From IMG/VR virus record IMGVR_UViG_3300024289_000019, positions 1 to 64,000 of that record: a stretch of 64,000 bases of DNA; one strand, written 5' to 3'. Below, one piece after another: positions 17,177-27,400 of this stretch. Position numbers and translations under genes: made by a program. Numbering within the stretch: the first letter of the stretch is position 1; every line of letters begins with the position of its first letter. The DNA comes from a virus. The notes below the pieces were generated by a model. The model saw only the letters and a list, made by a program, of their open reading frames with translations. It did not search any database and was not told the DNA's origin.

Positions 17177-17188
17177 CGAAAATTTTAA

Positions 17189-18175
17189 ATGGCAGAATTA
17201 TATGTAAACAGTAATGGAGCAATCCGTCAAAAAATTTATTGGGGAGGTCAACCAGTAGATGCAGACGGAAATGTTACCGTTACTGTTTACGATGTAACAC
17301 AGGATCCAGCAGTTGTACCAAACTTAAACCCAACTACACCAATTGGAACTTATATTGCAACAAATCTAGAAACAGATAATGGTAATTATGAAATCGTTTT
17401 GCCTTTCAATATTACTTTTAGAAATAGAAAATTAAAACTTGTCTGGTCCTATCAAGTTTCTGGAAACTCTGCCAGTAACACATCATATGTAGATGTTGTA
17501 ACACCTTACGCAAATTTGTCGGAAGCAATAGATGCTCTTGGAATAGGCGTTGATCCAAGTGATGCAAATTATAAATCTTATGATGAAATAAAGATGGCTG
17601 AAAAATATGCCAGAAAATTAATTGAAAGTTACACAAACGATTACTACTATATATATGATGATTCTGTAACTATTTATGGTAACGGAGATGATTCAATTCA
17701 AACACTTTATAAGATTCAGGAATTGCATGAACTATATGCAGATGATATATTGCTTATAGACAATCCAAATCAAATAAATAATGTTGGTTATAGCGTTGTG
17801 CCAGTTTCAAGTGGATACGGTCTTAAAATTGATAGAAACCTTACAATAGACAACACCGTGTATTTGGCAAACGGCATGGTATCACCAACAGTATATGATA
17901 TTGGATATCAAGGGTTTTTTAGAAAAGGAGTTGCTTATAGAATTCAAGGAAAGTTTGGATGGTCAGATGTTCCAGATGCAATAGAAACAGCAACTATAGA
18001 ACTAATGAAAGACTTTTTCAATAAAGATACCCAATGGAAAAATAAATACGTAAAGAGTATATCTACCTTTGACTGGGACTTTGAATATGACCCACAAGTA
18101 TATAGCGGAACAGGAAACTTTTTTGTAGACAATATCCTCTCTGGATATGTTATTAAACAAATGTTGGTGATTTAA
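17189..18175 (+). CDS. head-tail connector with an added N-terminal beta domain
   Basis: 328 residues. Residues 1-105 are an Ig-like beta domain. Residues about 107-328 look like a gp6-type adaptor: ANLSEAIDALGI, KMAEKYARKLIESYTNDYY, KIQELHELY and the late RIQGKFGWSDVPDAIETAT followed by a helix. Such proteins bind under the portal ring. Order after portal, protease and capsid supports this. The start has only a weak ribosome site. Its stop overlaps the next start (TTTAATGA). Confidence 0.7.
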   Translation: MAELYVNSNGAIRQKIYWGGQPVDADGNVTVTVYDVTQDPAVVPNLNPTTPIGTYIATNLETDNGNYEIVLPFNITFRNRKLKLVWSYQVSGNSASNTSYVDVVTPYANLSEAIDALGIGVDPSDANYKSYDEIKMAEKYARKLIESYTNDYYYIYDDSVTIYGNGDDSIQTLYKIQELHELYADDILLIDNPNQINNVGYSVVPVSSGYGLKIDRNLTIDNTVYLANGMVSPTVYDIGYQGFFRKGVAYRIQGKFGWSDVPDAIETATIELMKDFFNKDTQWKNKYVKSISTFDWDFEYDPQVYSGTGNFFVDNILSGYVIKQMLVI

Positions 18176-18600
18176 TGAAAGATTTAGTTAATTCAATATT
18201 AACAATGAAAGCCGATATTTATTCTCAAGAAGATACGCAAGATGAAGATACTGGCGCATTAAAAAAGAATTGGATATTTACAGATACCGTTGATTGCTTT
18301 GCAAAGGGTTCGGTAAGCTCTGCTGGTTCTCGTGGTCAAGACAAACAACAATATACCACTAAATATAAAGATACGGAATCTATACAAATTCGTGTAGACA
18401 AATATATCAATCAAAGGCAAAAAATAACAAACATTAGAAATAAAAATGGAGAAGTTATTTGGTATGAATTAAATTACCCAACTAATACTCCAACAGTTTT
18501 TGAGATAGTGGGAAATACTCCAATAACAGACCCATTTGGAGAAATTCTTGGATGGAATTTATTGGCTCAAAGATCGGAGAATCAGACAATTGGCAACTAG
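18175..18600 (+). CDS. head closure (stopper)-like protein
   Basis: 141 residues, beta-rich. The pattern (an N-terminal MKADIYSQEDTQDEDTG strand, then a domain ending with a VFEIVGNTPI strand) fits the small head-closure proteins that follow the adaptor. The call rests mainly on gene order and size. It overlaps the next gene by 11 bases. Confidence 0.55.
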   Translation: MKDLVNSILTMKADIYSQEDTQDEDTGALKKNWIFTDTVDCFAKGSVSSAGSRGQDKQQYTTKYKDTESIQIRVDKYINQRQKITNIRNKNGEVIWYELNYPTNTPTVFEIVGNTPITDPFGEILGWNLLAQRSENQTIGN

Positions 18601-19384
18601 TGCTCAGGCTTTAGATGCAGCTTCTAGGGGTCTAGCAGGCCTTATGAGAGGCGTAAAGCCATCTGGAGTCATAGACGATGGCGGAATGGTACAAAAGATC
18701 TCAGCAGCCTTATATTATCAAGCACAGGTAATGACTCATATGGCAACAGAAGATTGTATTCAAGAAGGTTTTACAAATAAGGTGTTTAACAAGATTAATA
18801 CTGATCTAGGAAATTATATAGATATGCAGGCAAGATCTAAACCAAAATATTTACATCATGTTTATGAATGGGGAAAAACTGGAGACAGAACTGCAAGACT
18901 ATTTACTTTAACAAAAAAACAAGAAAAAGATTTTAATTTTACATTATCTTATAAATTTAAACTGTCAAAATCTACAGTTCCAAAAAACGATACTAACAAA
19001 AAATCTTACGTTTTTGCAAATAAAGCATTTGTAATGGAAACTGGAAACCCAGTAACAATTACTCCAAGAACACCACAAGGAAGACTTGCCTTTGCAATAG
19101 GAGATAAAAACATTATTTTGCAGTCTGGTAGATCTGTAAGAGTTTTAAACCCTGGAGGAAAGCAAACAAAAATGGGTTTTGCCAATACCTATAAGTTTTT
19201 TGTTGGAGGTAATCTAATTCAAAATTCAATTAGATCTTCTGGAATTGAAAGAGCATTTGAACTTGTTGTGAGAAGATCTATAATGCTTCCGCCATTGGTA
19301 AGAAGAAAATCATATAGTTATTCTGCTTCTGCAGTAAAAAGTTTAGCTCAAAATGCTGTTCAGTCTAACGGTAGGAATATGTGA
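18590..19384 (+). CDS. neck/tail-completion protein
   Basis: 264 residues from a TTG start at 18590, chosen because CGGAGA lies nine bases before it; an upstream ATG at 18536 is in frame but deep inside the previous gene. The N-terminal half is helical, followed by a basic beta-containing part. Position between stopper and tail terminator suggests an HK97 gp10-like neck role. I cannot recognise a family from sequence alone. Its TGA overlaps the next ATG as TGATG. Confidence 0.55.
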   Translation: MATSAQALDAASRGLAGLMRGVKPSGVIDDGGMVQKISAALYYQAQVMTHMATEDCIQEGFTNKVFNKINTDLGNYIDMQARSKPKYLHHVYEWGKTGDRTARLFTLTKKQEKDFNFTLSYKFKLSKSTVPKNDTNKKSYVFANKAFVMETGNPVTITPRTPQGRLAFAIGDKNIILQSGRSVRVLNPGGKQTKMGFANTYKFFVGGNLIQNSIRSSGIERAFELVVRRSIMLPPLVRRKSYSYSASAVKSLAQNAVQSNGRNM

Positions 19385-19893
19385 TGGCAAATTATAAATT
19401 AGATGCGGCTAACGAAGTTAGAAAATTTTTATGGGAAGAATTAAAGTCTCATGACATCTTTGATGCAGACGACTATTATTCTGACAATTTAAATGAAGCC
19501 ATAGTGCCAATTCTGCCAGTTCAACAGCTCCCAGAAATGAATCAGTTTTTAAGCGGTAAAAAGCATATAATTTATGACAAGAGCGGGATGACTTATGAGG
19601 ATAATTGGCTAGTATGTAGCGAACAAATGATGTTTACCCTGTATGCCGTAGACATTTCAGAGCTGAATGAAATGAGGAATTTTATAGTAGATTTGTTCAG
19701 AAGAGCAGACGAATCTGCCAGAGATATCAACAATTTCATAGGAAATAACAATAAATTTAGATTTCATACCTTTTATATAGCCGATATTACGCCAACTGGG
19801 CCTTCAGAAGAGGTTCAGGGCTTTCTTTCGTCAGACGTTATTATAGAAATGAAGTATTCTAGGGATGTTTCTGTCAGCGGCAGGTTTAATTAG
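19384..19893 (+). CDS. tail terminator-like protein
   Basis: 169 residues from ATG 19384 (an in-frame GTG lies just before it). Pattern: helix with NEVRKFLWEEL, IVPILPVQQLPEMNQF, DKSGMTYEDNWLVCSEQMMF, then a helix with DLFRRADESARD and a late beta strand. This alpha/beta order fits the proteins that cap the tail tube, and it directly precedes the major tail gene. The call is by position and shape. Confidence 0.55.
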   Translation: MANYKLDAANEVRKFLWEELKSHDIFDADDYYSDNLNEAIVPILPVQQLPEMNQFLSGKKHIIYDKSGMTYEDNWLVCSEQMMFTLYAVDISELNEMRNFIVDLFRRADESARDINNFIGNNNKFRFHTFYIADITPTGPSEEVQGFLSSDVIIEMKYSRDVSVSGRFN

Positions 19894-19994
19894 CCTTGCT
19901 TTATGAAGCATTTTGGCCTATTATTATACATAGAGGAAACGCCTAGCCAGCATTGATTTACAATTTTTAAAATTCCAGGAGGTGGAAATAAAAA

Positions 19995-20639
19995 ATGGCA
20001 TTTGAAGCTAAGAATATTATCGTCGGAGCAGCACCACTGTTCCTTTCAAAGAAAGATTCAACAGATTCAACTTATGCAACTGTTCTCCCAGAAGGAGCAG
20101 CAGTAACAGCTAATACATCAATTTATGATGCAGATACTCGTGAGCTTAAAGGCGCAACATTGTCTGGAGCATATGCAAACGTTGGTTACACAAACAATGG
20201 TCTTCAGATTACATATAACCCAACATACGGTTCTGTGACTGTGGATCAGCTTCTTGATACAGCAAAACTTTTCAAGGAGTCTATGGAAGTTATGCTTGCA
20301 ACTGAATTTACCGAAGCAACACTAGAAAACGTTCTTCGTGTATTTGGTCAGGGAGCATCAACTCTTTCAAACGATGCACTTGGTCTCGAAGCGGGAGCCT
20401 TGGGACAGGAGCCAACAGAGCGTCAGCTAATCGCTGTCGGTTTGGCACCACGTAACACAGCTAATAAGAAGCGTGAGCGTGTATATTATGCACGTCGTGT
20501 ACTTTCAGTACAGCAATCACAATTTACATTGGCTCGTAACAATCCAACTGTATTTCCAGTAACCTTCCGTCTTCTTCCTGATGCAGCATATGCAGGGGCA
20601 GAATACGGTAAGATTATTGACCGTGTAATTGAAGCTTAA
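19995..20639 (+). CDS. major tail protein
   Basis: 214 residues. The tube subunit. It is isolated between untranslated stretches and has a strong CAGGAGGTGG ribosome site 11-19 bases before the ATG. Its codon choice is more C-ending, like the capsid gene, which fits high expression. Beta-rich with a central helix and TFRLLPDAAYAG near the end. It sits just before the frameshifted chaperones and tape measure. Within 19894-19994, TTATACAT near 19925 could be a -10 box; nothing else is evident there. Confidence 0.82.
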   Translation: MAFEAKNIIVGAAPLFLSKKDSTDSTYATVLPEGAAVTANTSIYDADTRELKGATLSGAYANVGYTNNGLQITYNPTYGSVTVDQLLDTAKLFKESMEVMLATEFTEATLENVLRVFGQGASTLSNDALGLEAGALGQEPTERQLIAVGLAPRNTANKKRERVYYARRVLSVQQSQFTLARNNPTVFPVTFRLLPDAAYAGAEYGKIIDRVIEA

Positions 20640-20640
20640 T

Positions 20641-20662
20641 ACAATTTAATAACAATTTAATA
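20641..20662 (+). repeat. 11-bp tandem repeat, two copies
   Basis: ACAATTTAATA at 20641-20651 and again at 20652-20662, immediately behind the major tail gene stop. Purpose unknown. Confidence 0.6.
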
Positions 20663-20669
20663 ATATAAC

Positions 20670-20691
20670 AGGCCCTCAGAAATGGGGGCCT
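20670..20691 (+). terminator. terminator after the major tail gene
   Basis: AGGCCCTC pairs with GGGGGCCT (one G-U pair) around loop AGAAAT, extended outside by AAC/GTT with a bulge. The following tract (CGTTATTTG) is only moderately T-rich. The same AGGCC...GGCCT arms occur in the capsid terminator. Confidence 0.7.
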
Positions 20692-20716
20692 CGTTATTTG
20701 CTTATGCTAGTATTTT

Positions 20717-20725
20717 TGCTATAAT
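20717..20725 (+). promoter_or_regulatory. extended -10 of the tail operon
   Basis: TGCTATAAT, 27 bases before the TTG at 20753. AAGGAGG lies within the leader. Confidence 0.65.
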
Positions 20726-20752
20726 GATATGGAGTATCCAAGGAGGATAATT

Positions 20753-21085
20753 TTGGCAACAACAGTATATGACGTTCAAGAAATTGAATTGCAAAACGGA
20801 TCAAAGGTAAAACTAAAACCCCTTACCATTAAAGAACTTAGAAAGTTCATGACTGTCATTCAGAAGACAGCAGATGTTACAGGAGAAGAAGACACTCTAA
20901 ATATTTTAATTGAGGCTTGCGGAGTAGCTTTGGAAAAACAACTTCCAGAACTTGTTGCAAACAAAGATGCTTTTGAAGATGCGTTGGATGTTCCAACCAT
21001 TAATCGCATTCTTGAAGTTTGTGGCGGAATGAAGATGGACGACCCAAATCTACTGGCGGCAGCAGTTCTAGCTGGTCAGAACTAG
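20753..21085 (+). CDS. tail assembly chaperone, short form (G-like)
   Basis: 110 residues. The TTG at 20753 is chosen because AAGGAGG (20740-20746) lies six bases upstream; the in-frame ATG at 20729 has no such site. The N-terminal strand and helix (VQEIELQNGSKVKLKPLTI, then KELRKFMTVI) match the tail chaperones encoded before tape measures, which coat the tape measure during tail growth. The 3' end holds the frameshift site. Confidence 0.8.
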   Translation: MATTVYDVQEIELQNGSKVKLKPLTIKELRKFMTVIQKTADVTGEEDTLNILIEACGVALEKQLPELVANKDAFEDALDVPTINRILEVCGGMKMDDPNLLAAAVLAGQN

Positions 21086-21423
21086 ACTTAGCCGCCTTAG
21101 AAGCACAAGTTTTTTTATCTGGTAGATGGAAAAACTTTGAAGAACTAGAAGAAAATCTTTCAATGCCAGAACTTATACAATTGTTAAAGTCTATAAGTAA
21201 AAAGGAAGATGACAATAGAAGATTCCTAGCGTCTCTGCAGGGAATAAATCTAGGGGAGGATGAAGCAGAAGAGGATGAAAAATTACATCCAACTTTTGAA
21301 GAAATTCAAATGAGAGCGCAAGGCATCAACGGAATTAAAAATGACGTGATTGCACTTCGTGGAAATGCTGCTGCATCAAAAGGTTTCGGTATAAATCAAG
21401 GATTGGGGTATACCGAGGAGTAA
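20753..21423 (+). CDS. tail assembly chaperone, -1 frameshift fusion (G-T-like)
   Basis: Reading 20753-21049 (99 codons), then slipping back one base at CCCAAAT and continuing from 21049 to the stop at 21421-21423, gives a protein of 223 residues. The second part has no convincing ribosome site of its own; it contains LDLAALEAQVFLSGRWKNFEE and an acidic stretch. Overlapping chaperone frames joined by -1 slippage directly before the tape measure are a conserved siphovirus arrangement. The fusion itself is inferred. Confidence 0.78.
21043..21096 (+). promoter_or_regulatory. -1 ribosomal frameshift signal
   Basis: C CCA AAT at 21043-21049 has the X-XXY-YYZ form in the chaperone frame. A nested structure begins five bases later: GGCGGC (21055-21060) with GCCGCC (21091-21096), and inside it AGTTCT (21064-21069 region) with AGAACT (21078-21083). 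Spacer length and structure are typical of stimulated frameshifting. Confidence 0.75.
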
Positions 21424-21427
21424 ATAA

Positions 21428-24400
21428 GTGGCTGAAAATATAAATACTAATATAACCGCCAATGCTGATTTTTCTGGTTTAATAAGTCAGATACATAAAG
21501 CAGTATCACAACTTACTCTTTTACAGCAAAAATTAGGTTCTTCAAACGTTGCATTAACGCAACAAATAAATGCAACAAATAATGCTTTTTCAGATATATT
21601 AAGAAAAAGCAATCAATTCAATACGCACTTTGTATCTTTAGCAAGTGACACAGAAAAATTTGGTAAAGCCCTAGATCAGGGTAAACTTAAATTAAAAGAC
21701 TACTACCAACATTGGCAATCATACCATCGCCAAGCTGGCGGTATGATACGTGATCTCGCTAAACAACAAGTAGCATTACAAAATGCAATTGTTCAGCCAA
21801 TGGGAAGAAATGCCCAGGGTCAAATGATGTTCGATGTGCATGTCCCAACTGGCATAAATGAATTAGCAAATAAGACAAAGCTTGCAAGAATGGAAATGTC
21901 TATTCTGAACAAGGTAATGTCTGATGGTGCTAATCAGCTTATAAATTGGGGTAAAAATACTCAATGGGCTGGTCGTCAGTTAACAGTAGGATTAACTGTG
22001 CCGATGGCAGCATTTGGCGCTGCAGCATCAAAAGCGTTTAGAGAAGCAGATCAAGAACTTACAAGACTTACAAAGGTCTATGGCGGCTTGGCTCCTACAG
22101 CAACTGCAGAGCTACAAAAGGTTAGAGAAGAAACTGTAAAAACAGCAAAAGAATTGTCTGCTGCATATGGAGTTTCATTTAAAGATACAATTGGTTTAGC
22201 AGCGGATATTGCAGCAACTGGTAAACAGGGCGATGAATTACTTGGATCTCTTAAAGAAACAACACGCCTATCAGTACTTGGTGAAGTTGATAGACAAGAA
22301 GCAATGAAAGCCACTCTCGCTATTCAAAATGCTTTTAAAGAAAACACAGATCAACTAGCTAATTCAATCAACTTTTTGAACGCTGTTGAAAACCAAACAT
22401 CTACTACTTTACAGGATTTAGTAGAAGCAATTCCAAAAGCTGGTCCAGTTATAAAAGGTTTGGGCGGAAGCGTTAAAGATTTAGCACTTATGATGGTTGC
22501 CATGAAAGAAGGCGGAATAGATGCAGCACAAGGAGCTAACGCTCTTAAGTCTGCAATGGGTTCATTAATTAATCCAACTAAGGTTGCAGTTGCTCAGTTC
22601 TCTTCATTTGGCATTAATCTAAAACAAATTGTTGAAAGTAATGCTGGAAATATAACTGCAACAATATTAGAGTTGCAAAAAGCGATGGATAAATTAAACC
22701 CATTACAAAAACAACAGGCAATTGAAACTCTATTTGGTAAATACCAATTTGCGAGAATGGGTGCATTATTTGATAATCTGGGGCGAAAGGGATCTCAAAC
22801 ATTACAGGTAATAGATTTAATGAAAGCAAGTACCGACGAACTTGCAAATGTGGCTGGCCGAGAGTTGGCACAGGTAACAGAATCTGCTTCTGGTAGATAC
22901 AGAAGAGCTTTAGAGTCACTAAAGGCTGACCTTGCAACTGTTGGAGAACAATTCTTAGATATTGCAACAAAGATAATAACATTTGGCGACAAGATGCTTA
23001 AAACATTTAATAGTTTGCCAGAACCAGTTAAAAAGTTTGTTGCTTTACTTGGAGGAATAACTGCTTTAGCTGGTCCAATTATTATGTTGACTGGTGTATT
23101 TGCAAACTTCTTAGGATATGTACTTAAAGGCTTTGCTGGCATTAGAGCTTTCTTTAGCCAAGCAAAAGGATTTAAATTATTAACTCCAGAAATGAAAGCT
23201 GCTTCAGAAGCAGGAACTTTAGTAGAAAAAACATTTTATTCGGATGCCGCTGCAGCAAAAGTATTAACAACAGCATTAACTGGTTTAAGACTAGAAATGC
23301 AACAAATAGCAGCATTATCAAGAGCAGGAACAATAAGTGCTGCTCCAGTTATCCGTGGTGCAGGAGAAGGGGTTGGAATAGCACAATATGATTTTGCACA
23401 TTATAACCCTCAATCTAAGTTAAGCGAAGCAGATAGGTTAAAGCAAACCTTCCACACATCTGTTCCGCTTGACCCAATGACAAATAAAGCAATTGGAAGC
23501 AATCCACAAATGATGGCTATGCCAGGATCAAAAGTTCCAACAGTTCCTGGACTTACAATGATCAATGGTGCAAGCACAGCAATAAATGCTTCAGAAGCAG
23601 CAAGATGGCATACAATGATGACTGCTATGGCAATGCGTTCTAAATCTGAAATGGCAAACATTGAAAGAATTATTGATACAACTGGTAAACTTCCAGCAGA
23701 ATTTTTAAATGATTTTAATGTAATACTTCCTAAAATGGAAGCAATTACACAAACTGCAGCTCAATCTTCTGCACGAGTTGCAGCAGCAGCAGAAAGAGGA
23801 ATTATATCTGTTGAAAGAGCTCAAGCTGCATTAACAGCAATTAATGCAAAAATGATTGAAAGAATGAATGCTCTTTCGGTAGCATCTGGAGTCCCAATTG
23901 ATAAAATGACATTGGTTCCAGGAACTAATACGACTATAGCCACAGGAAACGCTATTGATAAAAATCAAGAATACAACATGAGATCCGCTTTGCGTTCTGG
24001 AGAAGGAAGAGCTGGATCTATTACAAGCAAAATAGCTAGAGCAGTTGGATCATCTGTAAGAAGAATTAAATTTGCAGGTGGAGTAACTGCTTTAGGAAAG
24101 TTTTTGCCTAAATTTACAAATATGAAAAAAGCAAAACAAGCTGCAGAAATGCTCAGAAGATTTGCTGAAGAATCAAGAAAGTTTAGCGGAACTAGAACTC
24201 CTAATTTAAGACCTGGTAGCACAAGTGGTTCTTCTACAAATACTACAGCAGAGGCAGATGTAGCGGCAGCTTATGGAAAACTTGCACGTAGAAAAAATAA
24301 AATTTGGGAAGATCCATGGCTAAAAGAAGCTGGTATGACTCCAACATCAGGAGACGATTATTTAGTACATGCATACGGCCCAGGCTATGCTGCCAGAACA

Positions 24401-27400
24401 AAGGGTCTTGAGTTTAGTAAAAATGCTGCAAGAGTTCCTGCTGATAGATTATCAGAATTTGGTTTGGGACATGTCACTACAAAAGCTCCATATTTAGAAG
24501 TATTGCCATCACAATTTATAAAAAATAAAAAAGCTTTCAATGAAGTTTTTGGCACTACAAAATCTGTACAGGATGCATTTAGAAGAGTAGAAGCTGAAGA
24601 CATGGTTAGCCTTATGCTTTTCTTAAAGTCTCAAGGCGTTAAACCTCATACTGCAAAAGAGTTAGCAGGACGTGCTGCAGATCTTCTTAATAAACAAATG
24701 AAAGCATGGGGAAATAAACCTATGACAGAGGCTGATTTTGGTAAAATGTTAAATCAAGTTTCTGTTAGAGCGATAAGAAGTGGTTTCCACCCAAGGATGA
24801 GAGAAGTAATTAATCCATTTGGATATGATGCACATACAAAAAGACGTGGATATGAAGCAATGCCATATCAAGGTGGAGTTACTAAACTTCCAGGATATGG
24901 CGGCGGAGATACAATTCCAGCTTTGCTTGAACCAGGAGAATCTGTTATAACAAAAACAGCAACTGCTGCCAATGAAGGTGCAATTGCATTTATGAATGCT
25001 GGAGGAAAAATTCCAGGATTTGCTTTTGGCGTAACTAAAGTTGGCGCAAAGGTACGTGCTGCAAGAGCCGCTAGACAAGAAAATCTTGCTGCAAATCCAT
25101 ATTATCAGCCAATGGGAATTGGAGCAAACATTGGAGCTTCAATTGGTGGAGGAATAGTTGGAAAAATGACTGGACTTCCAGGCGGAGAACTTATAGGGTC
25201 TTTAATTGGTCCTGCTGTTCTTTCTAGAATTATTGGTGTTTCAAAAGCTTTAGCTCAAGGAATTAAAACTGGAGCAGGCTTTGTAAATATTATAAAGAAT
25301 ATGTCTATGGCTTTAAGATTAACTCCATGGGGACTTGCTGCAACTGGAGTTGCAATGCTTGGGCTTAAAATATTTAATATGTGGAAAACTGCAAAAGCAC
25401 AATCAGATGCCGCAGCACAATCATTTAAAGCAAATGAAAAAATTGCTGGCCAACTTGGAATTAAATACACAACTCTTTCTGGTAAAATTAAAGCGGCACA
25501 GGAAGATGCAAAGAGACAAAAAGCCATCCTTGATGCCGTGCTTGAAACAAATAGAAAGGCTGGCGGCACAGGCGGACTTTCAATAACAATTAAAGAGTTA
25601 AAAGATCTTCAGGACAAGGCAAAGAAAACACAACCAGATGTCATTAAACTATTTGATGCTATGGATAGAAAAGATGTTGTTGCAAATGCAGCGGCATTAA
25701 AAGCGCAAATGGTTGCAAGCGGCATAGCTGCTGAAGATGCAACTAAGCAAATATTTGCAATTATGACTCAGTCAAATAAGGCTGGGCAAGCAGTTGCTGC
25801 AATATCTTCTAAACCATTTATGGAAATAAAAGACAAGGTTTCTGCTGCAACAGTTTCGGTAAATACATTCAATAAGGCGTTAGGCATTTATGGCATTAAT
25901 GGAAACGAGTTAGCGGCAGCTTTTGAAGGATCAATGGATGCAATTGATTCTTATTATAATAGTCTTGTTGGAACAAAAGATGAGACTGGAAAGATTATTA
26001 CTGAAACAGAAGCATTAAAGATGACCATGGATAAATTAAATGGTTCCGCTTCTACCAATAGACAGCTAGGACAGTACAATCTTGATTTAATATTAAAACA
26101 AAAACCAGAATTAAAAGGCATACTATCTGCAACAGATTCAACAGCAGATGCATATGCCAAGATTAAACTTTATACTTCTGGAGTAGTAGATGATTTAAGT
26201 AAGATTAGCGGTCTACAAGCTCAAGCAATGTTGGCAGTACAAAATGCTTTAAATCAATCAGCAACAGGATTGACAACGGATGTAGAAGGTAATAAGAGTC
26301 CATTAGCTGCACTAGCTAAACTTGGTTCTGCTGCAGCAAAAGCTGCAGCAGCCTCAGCAGCCGCATCTTCTAGAGCTTCTCAGGCTGCACAAAGAGATAT
26401 TGATAAAGAGTCTAAAGCAATTGATAAAAAGATTGCTGCAATTAAAAAAGAAGCAGATGCTAGAAAGAAAGCTTTACAGGTACAACAAGATGCTGCTGAT
26501 GTTGGATTACAAATTCAAGAAGCACAACTTAAATATCAAAATGCTATAGCAACTGGTAACATGACAGAGGCAGCCAGTGCCCAGCTTGAAATACAAAGAC
26601 TTACATCAGCTCATCAGACAAAACTTGCACAAGAAGCTATTGAAAATAAAGCAGATAAAGATACTGAAGCTTTGCAGGCTAAAAAAGAAGGACTAGCGGA
26701 CTCTTTAGCTGCTGCACAAAAAGCAGCTGCCGCTGCTGCAAAGAAAGCGGCTGATACTGCAGCAACTTCAGATAGCATTAAAACAATTCAATCTACAATT
26801 GCTACAATTATAACAAATGCTGGTCTGACGACAGATAAAAATAAAATTGAAGCATACGGATATCAATTAAAAGATCAGCTTGAGGCATTAAGAAAGCTTG
26901 GCAAAGAAGGTGTAGCAGCAGCAAATGCTATTGCTCCAGCACCTACTACAGCATATGAAGGTTCGCAATTAGTTACTAAGACTCCAGACTATAGCAAGAT
27001 TGTTTCAGATTTAGCTAAAAAGAATATTGAAGCAGCAGCCGCTACTGGTAAATTTACTGGATCAGTTGAAGAATTTAAAAAAGCAGTTGCTGATTTTGCA
27101 AGAGAAGCTGGCGGAGGAAAAACTAAATCTTCTGCAATTCAAGTTGGATATAATGCAAAGTATAAATTAGATGCAAATAAAACAAATATTTTAGACAATG
27201 ATTCCAAAAAGGCTATTGTAAAAGATTATGGATTTAAAGCAGGAGAATTTTTTGAATATAATGGAAGGGTATATAGAGTAAAAAGTTCAACAGATATTGT
27301 TGCTCAAAATTATTCTGACGGCGGTACAGTTTTTGGTGCAGGAACTGCAACTTCTGATTCAATTCCAGCTATGTTATCAAATGGAGAATATGTAGTTAGA

